Source of the DNA: an uncultured Ruminococcus sp.
Lineage (GTDB): Bacteria; Bacillota; Clostridia; Oscillospirales; Acutalibacteraceae
Assembly (NCBI GenBank): GCA_902772795.1
Contig: CACYBZ010000158.1
Location: forward strand, 1-5,503
Length of the DNA: 5,503 nt
Direction: 5' to 3'
The position numbers and the translations under genes are program-made. The notes beneath the pieces were generated by a model. That model ran no database searches. It was given only the letters and a program-made list of their open reading frames with translations, and was not told where the DNA came from. This document shows positions 1-5,503 of the stretch, one piece after another (the stretch's first letter is position 1; each line of letters opens with the position of its first letter).

Positions 1-516
1 ATGTGATGTCCGCATAATTTCTGTGACGATTGGCAGACCTGTTTCCTTTCGGGCAATTTTCAGCAAATCCAGTCCTTCTGATTTCAGCCCCTGAAACGCA
101 TAGGGTGATGTTCTGGGCTTGAATGCTCCGCCCCGAAGCAGTGTAGCTCCTGACGCTTTGACATCTTTTGCTATCTGGACAATCTGTTCTTCACTTTCAA
201 CAGAACAAGGCCCTGCAATAATGTGCAGACTGCCGTCACCGATACTTACGGTGTCATTGATTTTGATGACGCTGTTTTCAGGGTGAAATTTGCGGTTGAC
301 TTTCTTATACGGTTCCTGTACCCGTTTGACACTTTCGACAATATCCTGTGCGTCAATATATTCAATATCAATATTGTGTGTGTCGCCAATCAGCCCCAGC
401 ACTGTGGACTGAATGCCGTCCCAACGGTTGACTGTGACATCATAGTCATTACACAGTTTTTCGGTAAAATGCTGAATCTGTTCGGGTGAGGTTGACGGTT
501 TCAAGACAATAATCAT
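1..516 (-). CDS. aroF: 3-deoxy-D-arabino-heptulosonate 7-phosphate (DAHP) synthase, type I-beta, N-terminal 172 residues (cut by window edge)
   Basis: Condenses phosphoenolpyruvate and erythrose 4-phosphate to DAHP, the first step of the shikimate pathway; cytoplasmic and metal dependent. My translation gives 172 codons with no stop before the left edge, so the C-terminal half is missing. Residues 1 to about 70 look like the small ferredoxin-like domain found ahead of the barrel in Thermotoga-type enzymes, where it mediates feedback inhibition by aromatic amino acids. The barrel then begins with AGPCSVES at 101-108 (Cys104 is the expected metal ligand) and RGGAFKPRTSPYAFQG at 128-143, which holds PEP/phosphate-binding Arg and Lys. 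The ATG at 516 is preceded by AGGAGG at 8 bases. The gene starts 21 bases after trpA on the same strand, so it is probably the last or a late member of the trp operon. The family is certain. The symbol is conventional, and aroG or aroA(G) labels are also used. Effector specificity cannot be read from the sequence. Confidence 0.93.
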   Translation of the reverse strand, partial: MIIVLKPSTSPEQIQHFTEKLCNDYDVTVNRWDGIQSTVLGLIGDTHNIDIEYIDAQDIVESVKRVQEPYKKVNRKFHPENSVIKINDTVSIGDGSLHIIAGPCSVESEEQIVQIAKDVKASGATLLRGGAFKPRTSPYAFQGLKSEGLDLLKIARKETGLPIVTEIMRTSH

Positions 517-524
517 TCAGTTTT

Positions 525-530
525 CCTCCT
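525..530 (-). promoter_or_regulatory. Ribosome binding site of the DAHP synthase gene
   Basis: A perfect AGGAGG (minus strand) lies 8 bases before the ATG at 516, inside the 21-base trpA to DAHP synthase gap. It fixes the start codon and indicates that this gene has its own strong initiation signal rather than relying only on coupling to trpA. Confidence 0.85.
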
Positions 531-537
531 GTTTTTT

Positions 538-1308
538 TTATGAGATAGCGTCTTTCATGGTTCTGATGTATGTTCCGATATGTTGCGGTGCATCTTTGCC
601 GTATTGTTCCAGCCGTCTGACAATGGCAGACCCGACAATGACGCCGTCAGACAAATCCGCCATTTTCTTTGCCTGTTCTGGTGTGGAAATACCGAACCCG
701 ATAGCACAGGGAACATTTGTATTTTTGCGGATAATAGCCACAATCGAAGCCAGATCCGTATTGATTTCACTTCTGACACCCGTGACCCCAAGACTGGAAA
801 CAAGATAGATAAAGCCTTCCGCTTCTTCAGCAATTTTGCCGATACGGTTTTCTGAAGTGGGGGCAATGAGTGAAATCAATGTGACACCATACTTCTGACA
901 GAACGGCTGAAATTCTTCTTTTTCTTCATACGGAATGTCGGGTAAAATCAGACCGTCAATACCGATTTCAGCACAGGTGGAAATAAATTTTTCTGCACCG
1001 TAGGAAAATACGACGTTGGCATATGTCATAAAGACCAGCGGAACAGTCACATCTTTTCTCAGTTCTCTGACAAATGCAAAGATTTTTGCGGTTTTGATAC
1101 CACCGTTCAAAGCCCTGATGTTTGCTCCCTGAATCACAGGCCCTTCCGCAGTAGGGTCGGAAAAAGGAATACCCAGTTCTATCAAATCCGCACCGTTGGC
1201 AACGGCTGTACGGACTGCGGCTGCTGTGGTTTCCAGATCAGGGTCACCGCAGGTAATGAACGGGATAAATGCTTTACCGTTGGCAAATGCTTGTTGAATT
1301 CTATTCAT
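538..1308 (-). CDS. trpA: Tryptophan synthase alpha subunit
   Basis: Cleaves indole-3-glycerol phosphate to indole and glyceraldehyde 3-phosphate; the indole is channelled to TrpB in the cytoplasmic alpha2beta2 complex. The 256-residue TIM barrel has the expected length. Visible motifs are the N-terminal FITCGDP (17-23), catalytic Glu44 in ELGIPFSDP, the active-site Tyr96 region (MTYAN), loop 6 SLGVTG with Thr176, and the phosphate-binding GFGIS (204-208) and GSAIV (226-230). The residue matching catalytic Asp60 of the Salmonella enzyme is Glu55 here (PTAEGP). I chose the ATG at 1308 because it begins the family-typical MNRIQQAF and has GGGGAG 7 bases upstream. The frame stays open to an ATG at 1410, but those 34 codons lie inside trpB and do not resemble TrpA. 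The start overlaps the end of trpB by 8 bases, which suggests coupled synthesis of the two subunits. Confidence 0.97.
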   Translation of the reverse strand: MNRIQQAFANGKAFIPFITCGDPDLETTAAAVRTAVANGADLIELGIPFSDPTAEGPVIQGANIRALNGGIKTAKIFAFVRELRKDVTVPLVFMTYANVVFSYGAEKFISTCAEIGIDGLILPDIPYEEKEEFQPFCQKYGVTLISLIAPTSENRIGKIAEEAEGFIYLVSSLGVTGVRSEINTDLASIVAIIRKNTNVPCAIGFGISTPEQAKKMADLSDGVIVGSAIVRRLEQYGKDAPQHIGTYIRTMKDAIS

Positions 1309-2491
1309 GAATATTCTCCCCTCTGTAACGTGCGATAGATGCACAGTCTTTGTCACCTCTGCCCGAAACGGTAACCACAATGATTTGCTGTTTATCCATT
1401 GACGGAGCAATTTTCATAGCGTGTGCCAGTGCATGAGAAGATTCAATGGCGGGAATAATGCCTTCCGTTCGGGAAAGATATTCAAAGGCACATACCGCTT
1501 CGTCATCAGTGACTGCCACATATTCCGCTCTGCCGATGTCATGCAGATAAGCGTGTTCAGGGCCTACTCCGGGATAATCCAGACCTGCCGAAATCGAATA
1601 GACAGGAGCAATCTGACCGTCCTCGTCCTGACAGAAATAGGACTTCATACCGTGGAAAATTCCTAACTTACCTGTGGAAATGGTTGCCGCTGTTTCCCAT
1701 GTGTCTATACCTCGTCCTGCCGCTTCGCAACCGATAAGACGGACATTTTCATCTTGGATAAAGTGGTAGAAACTGCCGATAGCATTTGAACCGCCTCCCA
1801 CACAGGCAATGACGGCATCAGGTAATCGGTTTTCTTTGGCGAGTATCTGTTCTTTGATTTCTTTGGAAATCACCGACTGAAAATCACGGACAATGGTAGG
1901 GAACGGGTGAGGCCCCATTACCGAACCAAGACAATAGTGGGTATCAGAAATTCGGGTTGTCCATTCACGCATCGCTTCGCTGACAGCGTCTTTGAGTGTG
2001 GCTGTCCCTGTTTTTACGGGAATGACTTCTGCACCAAGCAGACGCATTCTGTATACATTGAGTGCCTGACGTCTGGTATCTTCTTCTCCCATGAATACGA
2101 CACATTCCATGCCCATGAGTGCCGACGCCGTAGCAGTAGCAACACCATGCTGACCTGCTCCCGTTTCGGCAATCAGACGTGTCTTTCCCATTTTTTTGGC
2201 AAGCAATGCCTGTCCGAGTACATTGTTGATTTTGTGAGCCCCCGTATGATTCAGGTCTTCACGTTTCAGGTATATTTTTGCTCCGCCGAGATGTTTTGTC
2301 ATTTTTTCGGCGTAGTACAGTCTTGACGGTCTGCCTGCGTAGTCGTTGAGCAGTGCCGTGAGTTCCTGATTGAATTGGGGGTCGTTTTTATAGTGATTGT
2401 AGGCTTCTTCCAGTTCAATCACTGCATTCATCAGCGTTTCGGGAATGTACTGTCCCCCGTGTACGCCGAATCTTCCGTTGGGATTTGTCAT
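1301..2491 (-). CDS. trpB: Tryptophan synthase beta subunit
   Basis: PLP enzyme that joins indole and L-serine to form L-tryptophan, working with TrpA. At 396 residues it matches the usual TrpB1 length. From the start at 2491, key residues fall on or next to Salmonella numbering: PLP Schiff-base Lys87 in HTGAHKINN, catalytic Glu109 in AETGAGQHG, the PLP phosphate loop GGGSNA at 232-237, Asp305 in [13 protein letters not shown], and Ser376 in VSGRGDKD, which contacts the PLP pyridine nitrogen. The ATG at 2491 gives the typical MTNPNGRFG opening, has AAAGGA 8 bases upstream and lies one base after the trpF stop. A longer frame to 2521 adds 10 residues that overlap trpF and is rejected. The stop TAG lies within the start of trpA. 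This is the canonical TrpB1 form rather than the TrpB2 type. Confidence 0.98.
   Translation of the reverse strand: MTNPNGRFGVHGGQYIPETLMNAVIELEEAYNHYKNDPQFNQELTALLNDYAGRPSRLYYAEKMTKHLGGAKIYLKREDLNHTGAHKINNVLGQALLAKKMGKTRLIAETGAGQHGVATATASALMGMECVVFMGEEDTRRQALNVYRMRLLGAEVIPVKTGTATLKDAVSEAMREWTTRISDTHYCLGSVMGPHPFPTIVRDFQSVISKEIKEQILAKENRLPDAVIACVGGGSNAIGSFYHFIQDENVRLIGCEAAGRGIDTWETAATISTGKLGIFHGMKSYFCQDEDGQIAPVYSISAGLDYPGVGPEHAYLHDIGRAEYVAVTDDEAVCAFEYLSRTEGIIPAIESSHALAHAMKIAPSMDKQQIIVVTVSGRGDKDCASIARYRGENIHE
1316..1322 (-). promoter_or_regulatory. Ribosome binding site of trpA, inside the end of trpB
   Basis: AGGGGAG on the minus strand ends 7 bases before the ATG at 1308. It decides the trpA start over the in-frame ATG at 1410. 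It lies within the last codons of trpB, so ribosomes finishing trpB pass over it. Confidence 0.75.
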
Positions 2492-2492
2492 A

Positions 2493-3095
2493 TCAACTTT
2501 CCTTTCTGACGGTACTGACAAATGCCGTCATTTTATTGTTGTCTTTTTTGCCGTCTGTTTCCACGCCTGAACTGACATCTACCGCATAAGGGTGCAGATA
2601 GCTTACCGCTTCGGCGACATTTTCCGTATTCAGTCCGCCTGCCAGAAAATAGGGTCGCTGTATCTGAGCAAGAAAATGCCAGTCGAATGTTCTGCCGTCG
2701 CCCTTACCGCCGTCAAGCAGAATGAAATCAGCAGTGGATTTTTCTGCACGGCGGATATCTTCGGCACAACCGATGACAAATGCCTGAATAATCGGTTTGT
2801 CGGTAACGGTTCTCAGCTTTTGCAGATAACTTTCATTTTCATTGCCATGAAGTTGTATCATATCCACAATGCCGAGTTGTACGGTCAAGGCGATATTGTC
2901 AATCGTTTCGTCAAGAAATACGCCTACTGTCTGAATGGTGGGGTCAAGTCTGTTACGGAGGGCTTTTGCTGTCTGAAAAGAAACATACCGTTTGCTTCGT
3001 CTGGCAAATACAAATCCGATATAGTCAGGCTTGATGACATTGACGGCTTCGATGTCCTGTATACGGGATAATCCGCAAAGTTTTACTTTTGTCAT
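2493..3095 (-). CDS. trpF: Phosphoribosylanthranilate isomerase
   Basis: Performs the Amadori rearrangement of N-(5-phosphoribosyl)anthranilate to CdRP, the third dedicated step from chorismate to tryptophan; cytoplasmic. The 200-residue single-domain barrel is of normal length. The N-terminal KLCGLSR carries the general base Cys7. The general acid is Asp128 in [16 protein letters not shown]. The phosphate-binding segments are AGGLNTENV (152-160) and VDVSSGVE (172-179). It is a stand-alone gene and not fused to trpC as in enteric bacteria. Its ATG overlaps the trpC stop as ATGA, and its own ribosome binding site (GGGGA, 5 bases away) is poor, so translation probably depends on coupling to trpC. 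trpB follows after one base. Confidence 0.97.
   Translation of the reverse strand: MTKVKLCGLSRIQDIEAVNVIKPDYIGFVFARRSKRYVSFQTAKALRNRLDPTIQTVGVFLDETIDNIALTVQLGIVDMIQLHGNENESYLQKLRTVTDKPIIQAFVIGCAEDIRRAEKSTADFILLDGGKGDGRTFDWHFLAQIQRPYFLAGGLNTENVAEAVSYLHPYAVDVSSGVETDGKKDNNKMTAFVSTVRKES
2500..2505 (-). promoter_or_regulatory. Ribosome binding site of trpB, inside the end of trpF
   Basis: AAAGGA on the minus strand lies 8 bases before the ATG at 2491 and overlaps the last codons of trpF. It supports the 2491 start over the in-frame ATG at 2521. Confidence 0.7.
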
Positions 3096-3874
3096 GATAA
3101 TCCCCGCAGTTCGTTGAGTTTCTGCCGTTTGTTTTCGGCTTTCATGAGCGTTTCGCCAATCAGTACCGCATCGACACCGATATTCCGCAAAGCCTGAACA
3201 TCGTCTGCCGTCTGTATTCCGCTTTCCGAAACGAACAGAATATTTTTGGGAATGTTGTTTCGGAGTCTTCGGCTGTTTTCCGTGTCAACCGAAAAGTCTT
3301 TCAGATTGCGGTTGTTCACACCGATGATTCTTGCCCCGACAGCCAATGCGGACTGTATTTCTGTTTCGTTATGTGTTTCTACCAGTGCAGACAATCCCAG
3401 TTCGTCACAGATGGCGATATACTCTTTAAGTTGCTGTTCGGAAAGAAGGGATACAATCAGCAGTACCGCTGACGCTCCCAGTAATTTCGCTTCGTAAATC
3501 ATGTATTCATCAACGGTGAAATCTTTACGCAGACAGGGAATATGTACTGTTTCGGCAATTTCTTTGAGATATTCGTTTTTTCCCAGAAACCATTTTGGTT
3601 CTGTCAGTACCGATATACAGTCCGCTCCTGCCGTTTCATACTCTTTGGCGATTTGCCGATACGGAAAGTCAGGGGCAATCAGTCCTTTGGACGGGGACGC
3701 TTTTTTACATTCGCAGATAAAAGCAATGTCAGGTTTCCGCAGTGCATTTTCAAAGGAAAAATTCCCTTTCGGCATGGCAAATGACAGTCGTCGGATTTCT
3801 TCTGACGAAATATGCTGTTTTGCTGTTTCACACCGTTCTACGGCATGACAGGCAAGCTGTTCCAGAATGGTCAT
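3092..3874 (-). CDS. trpC: Indole-3-glycerol-phosphate synthase
   Basis: Closes the pyrrole ring of CdRP with loss of CO2 and water to give indole-3-glycerol phosphate, the substrate of TrpA. The 260-residue protein has the N-terminal helical extension (about 1-45) followed by the barrel. The signature [10 protein letters not shown] lies at 55-64 and supplies Glu55 and Lys57. Further active-site positions by family alignment are Lys117 in LRKDF, Glu166 in LVETH, Asn187 in GVNNRNL and Glu217 in VSESGI. The phosphate site near GVDAVLIGE (233-241) is intact. The ATG at 3874 overlaps the trpD stop as ATGA and is preceded by GGAGG at 7 bases. The enzyme is monofunctional, with TrpF encoded separately just downstream, also through an ATGA overlap. 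Confidence 0.97.
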   Translation of the reverse strand: MTILEQLACHAVERCETAKQHISSEEIRRLSFAMPKGNFSFENALRKPDIAFICECKKASPSKGLIAPDFPYRQIAKEYETAGADCISVLTEPKWFLGKNEYLKEIAETVHIPCLRKDFTVDEYMIYEAKLLGASAVLLIVSLLSEQQLKEYIAICDELGLSALVETHNETEIQSALAVGARIIGVNNRNLKDFSVDTENSRRLRNNIPKNILFVSESGIQTADDVQALRNIGVDAVLIGETLMKAENKRQKLNELRGLS

Positions 3875-4902
3875 GCTTCTTCCTCCGGACGGTTGCTGAC
3901 TTCAATGAGCTTGTTGAGGGTAGCCGTTGCCTTTCCTGAATCTATCAATTCTTCGGCGAGGGCAATACCTTGTCTGAGGTCTGAGGCTTTTCCGCCGATG
4001 TACAGTGACGCTCCTGCATTGAGCAATACGGCATTACGTTTATGTCCTTGCTTTCCGGAAAGAATATCCCGTGTAATCTGTGCATTGTCTGAGGGAGTTC
4101 CACCTTTCAGGTCGTCCTTGCAGCAACGCTGAAATCCGAAATCTTCAGGCTTGATGATATAGGATTTGAACCAGCCGTCTTTGATTTCGCAGATTCGGGT
4201 AGGGGCACTGAGTGAAATTTCGTCCAGTTTGTCTGTACCGTAGACAACCATACCACGTCTGACACCGAGGTTGATGAGTACCTGTGCGAGCGGTTCAACA
4301 AGATATTCGTCATAGACACCGAGCAGCTGCATGGAGGGGGAAGCGGGATTGGTAAGAGGGCCAAGAATGTTGAATACGGTACGGAAACCGAGTTCACGGC
4401 GGATAGCACCGACATATTTCATTGAAGTATGATATTTCTGAGCAAAGAAAAAGCACATACCGACTTCGTTGAGTAATTCCACACAGCGTTTCGGACTCTG
4501 GTGGATATTGACCCCCAATGCTTCCAGACAGTCTGCTGTACCGCTGCTGGAAGAAGCGGCACGGTTGCCGTGTTTGGCAACTTTCATACCGCCTGCAGCG
4601 GCAATAAGTGCAGATGTTGTGGAAATATTGAAACTGTGGGCATTGTCACCGCCTGTGCCGACAATTTCAAAAACGTCCATTCCTGTTTCTACTTTGACAG
4701 CGTGATTTCTCATTGCTGCCGCACAACCCGCAATTTCATCTGTTGTTTCCGCTTTGGCACTCTTTGTGGAAAGTGCCGCAAGAAAAGCGGCGTTCTGTGT
4801 GGGTGATGTTTCGCCGTTCATGATTTCGTTCATCACGGCATAGGCTTCCTTGTAGGTCAAATCCTGTTTACTGACAATTTTTACAATGGCTTCTTTAATC
4901 AT
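3871..4902 (-). CDS. trpD: Anthranilate phosphoribosyltransferase
   Basis: Transfers phosphoribose from PRPP to anthranilate to form N-(5-phosphoribosyl)anthranilate; cytoplasmic, magnesium dependent. The 343-residue length is typical for the stand-alone enzyme. The N-terminal helical part (1 to about 70) is followed by the PRPP/pyrophosphate loop GTGGD at 82-86, NIST at 92-95 and [12 protein letters not shown] at 110-121. Next come the anthranilate-side RREL and the conserved NILGPLTNP (178-186). The Asp-Glu metal pair is Asp227-Glu228 in LDEIS. The start at 4902 lies two bases after the trpG stop, with AAAGGA 9 bases upstream. It is not fused to trpG as in Escherichia coli. The reading frame ends in a short acidic tail (PEEEA) whose codons double as the ribosome binding site of trpC. 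Confidence 0.97.
   Translation of the reverse strand: MIKEAIVKIVSKQDLTYKEAYAVMNEIMNGETSPTQNAAFLAALSTKSAKAETTDEIAGCAAAMRNHAVKVETGMDVFEIVGTGGDNAHSFNISTTSALIAAAGGMKVAKHGNRAASSSSGTADCLEALGVNIHQSPKRCVELLNEVGMCFFFAQKYHTSMKYVGAIRRELGFRTVFNILGPLTNPASPSMQLLGVYDEYLVEPLAQVLINLGVRRGMVVYGTDKLDEISLSAPTRICEIKDGWFKSYIIKPEDFGFQRCCKDDLKGGTPSDNAQITRDILSGKQGHKRNAVLLNAGASLYIGGKASDLRQGIALAEELIDSGKATATLNKLIEVSNRPEEEA
3882..3886 (-). promoter_or_regulatory. Ribosome binding site of trpC, inside the end of trpD
   Basis: GGAGG on the minus strand lies 7 bases before the ATG at 3874. It is read within trpD as part of the codons for its acidic Glu-Glu-Glu-Ala tail. The sequence from here through the ATGA overlap is almost identical to the junction at the trpG start. 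Confidence 0.8.
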
Positions 4903-4904
4903 TT

Positions 4905-5486
4905 TTATTTATCCTTTCTGTAACCGCTGATAAAGTTCAACAGCATGGTTTTGCCGTAAGGTGTCATAATGGATTCGGGGTGGAACTGTACACCGAAAAC
5001 AGGATATTGTGTATGTTCAACCGCCATAATTTCTCCGCTGTCGGTCTGTGCTGTAACGTGCAGACAATCAGGAACAGTATTTTCCTCTGCCACCAAAGAA
5101 TGATAACGGGCAACCGCCGTTCTTTCGGGACAGCCGACAAACAACGGACATTCCGTATCAAGACGGACTTCGCTTTGTTTGCCGTGCATAAGCTGTCGGG
5201 CATAGGTAATTGTCGCACCGAATACCGCACAGATTGCCTGATGTCCCAGACAGACTCCTAAAATCGGGATTTCTTTTCCCAGTTCTCTGACAACGTCCAT
5301 AATGATTCCTGCGTTTTCAGGTCTGCCCGGTCCGGGAGAAAGAATAATTTTTTCGGGGTGAAGCTGACGGATTTCTTCTGTTGTCATTTCATCGTTGCGG
5401 ATAACCCGAATATCAGGTTCAATTTCGCCGATGTACTGGTAAAGATTATAGGAAAAGCTGTCATAGTTATCTATAAGTAAAATCAT
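4905..5486 (-). CDS. trpG: Anthranilate synthase component II, glutamine amidotransferase subunit
   Basis: Hydrolyses glutamine and passes ammonia to TrpE, which converts chorismate to anthranilate. The 193-residue class I glutamine amidotransferase is full length. It opens with [12 protein letters not shown], followed by the oxyanion-loop region SPGPG at 50-54. The nucleophile is Cys79 in GVCLGHQ, and HPES supplies the triad residues His169 and Glu171. YHSL (128-131) is also typical of the family. The ATG at 5486 follows AGGAGG by 7 bases. The closely related PabA of folate synthesis has the same fold and motifs; placement immediately before trpD makes TrpG the right name, although some Gram-positive bacteria share one subunit for both roles. 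A separate trpG, not fused to trpD, fits a Gram-positive operon. Confidence 0.96.
   Translation of the reverse strand: MILLIDNYDSFSYNLYQYIGEIEPDIRVIRNDEMTTEEIRQLHPEKIILSPGPGRPENAGIIMDVVRELGKEIPILGVCLGHQAICAVFGATITYARQLMHGKQSEVRLDTECPLFVGCPERTAVARYHSLVAEENTVPDCLHVTAQTDSGEIMAVEHTQYPVFGVQFHPESIMTPYGKTMLLNFISGYRKDK
4912..4917 (-). promoter_or_regulatory. Ribosome binding site of trpD, inside the end of trpG
   Basis: AAAGGA on the minus strand lies 9 bases before the ATG at 4902 and is embedded in the last codons of trpG. The AT-rich spacer contains the trpG stop TAA. Confidence 0.65.
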
Positions 5487-5503
5487 ACTTCTTCCTCCTG
5501 TGC
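5483..5503 (-). CDS. Probable last codons of the preceding gene, expected trpE (cut by window edge)
   Basis: On the minus strand, the frame beginning at 5503 reads Ala-Gln-Glu-Glu-Glu-Val and then TGA. That stop overlaps the trpG start as ATGA. The same arrangement, with nearly the same bases, is used at the trpD/trpC junction, where the upstream gene certainly ends this way. Operon logic predicts anthranilate synthase component I (trpE) here. Six codons carry no family information, and another frame or a gap is possible, so both the call and the gene identity are inference. Confidence 0.45.
   Translation of the reverse strand, partial: AQEEEV
5494..5499 (-). promoter_or_regulatory. Ribosome binding site of trpG
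   Basis: A perfect AGGAGG on the minus strand lies 7 bases before the ATG at 5486. Together with the family-typical N-terminus it fixes the trpG start. Confidence 0.85.

Noticed and set aside
223..489. 88-residue open frame on the plus strand at the left end
   Set aside because: It is antisense to the DAHP synthase gene, whose minus-strand frame carries AGPCSVES and RGGAFKPRTSP. It is a shadow.
532..539. Run of eight T on the plus strand between trpA and the DAHP synthase gene, resembling a terminator tail
   Set aside because: Transcription runs on the minus strand, where this is a run of A, and no GC-rich hairpin precedes it in either direction. It is the trpA stop codon plus an A-rich spacer before AGGAGG.
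1309..1410. N-terminal extension of trpA to an ATG at 1410, giving 290 residues
   Set aside because: The extra 34 residues lie inside trpB, do not resemble any TrpA N-terminus, and the ATG at 1308 has a proper ribosome binding site and the family-typical opening.
1907..2326. 139-residue open frame on the plus strand opposite trpB
   Set aside because: It is antisense to the most conserved part of trpB, its Cys/Phe/His-rich composition is typical of a shadow frame, and no known domain is visible.
2492..2521. N-terminal extension of trpB to an ATG at 2521
   Set aside because: The 10 extra residues overlap trpF, whereas the ATG at 2491 has AAAGGA at 8 bases and yields residue numbers matching the Salmonella enzyme (Lys87, Glu109, Asp305).
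2592..3071. 159-residue open frame on the plus strand opposite trpF
   Set aside because: It has no recognisable family motif and lies wholly antisense to a certain gene. Antisense open frames of this size arise from the codon use of the real gene.
1..5503. Search for a novel system: insertion sequences, CRISPR repeats, tRNA or other RNA genes, phage or defence genes, internal attenuators
   Set aside because: Essentially every base is covered by conserved trp and aro genes in operon order. Reading by eye, I found no direct or inverted repeat arrays, no second coding layer and no intergenic space large enough for an RNA element. Internal promoters cannot be judged from the sequence by eye.

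Overview
The window is one continuous tryptophan-biosynthesis operon, read entirely on the minus strand (from high to low coordinates). The order is [trpE, off the right edge] - trpG - trpD - trpC - trpF - trpB - trpA - DAHP synthase (cut by the left edge). All six trp genes inside the window are full length, with the key active-site motifs recognisable. One substitution stands out: Glu replaces the usual catalytic Asp in TrpA. I saw no frameshifts, mobile elements, RNA genes, CRISPR repeats or non-coding stretches. The longest gap between genes is 21 bases.

The organism is most likely a low-to-mid GC Gram-positive bacterium of the Clostridia, plausibly Ruminococcus-like. Reasons are the purine-rich AGGAGG-type ribosome binding sites at several starts, the roughly mid-40s percent GC judged by eye, separate (unfused) trpG/trpD and trpC/trpF genes, and a type I-beta DAHP synthase attached to the trp operon. 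The TrpA motif PTAEGPVIQ also fits, from memory of clostridial sequences. This taxonomic placement is inference.

Layout from right to left. At 5483-5503 there are a few codons of what is probably the end of trpE. trpG (4905-5486) encodes the glutamine amidotransferase subunit of anthranilate synthase. trpD (3871-4902) encodes anthranilate phosphoribosyltransferase. trpC (3092-3874) encodes indole-3-glycerol-phosphate synthase. trpF (2493-3095) encodes phosphoribosylanthranilate isomerase. trpB (1301-2491) and trpA (538-1308) encode the two tryptophan synthase subunits. The DAHP synthase gene (1-516, incomplete) encodes the first enzyme of the shikimate pathway.

Together these genes carry chorismate to tryptophan, with the terminal gene feeding carbon into the common aromatic pathway upstream. 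The genes are packed for translational coupling: ATGA overlaps at trpD/trpC, trpC/trpF and probably trpE/trpG, an 8-base overlap at trpB/trpA, and gaps of 1-2 bases elsewhere. The promoter and any leader (attenuator, T-box or TRAP-type) would lie upstream of trpE, outside the window. I do not see a previously undescribed system here. The most interesting details are the TrpA substitution, the nearly identical overlap junction used at two genes, and the DAHP synthase as an operon member.
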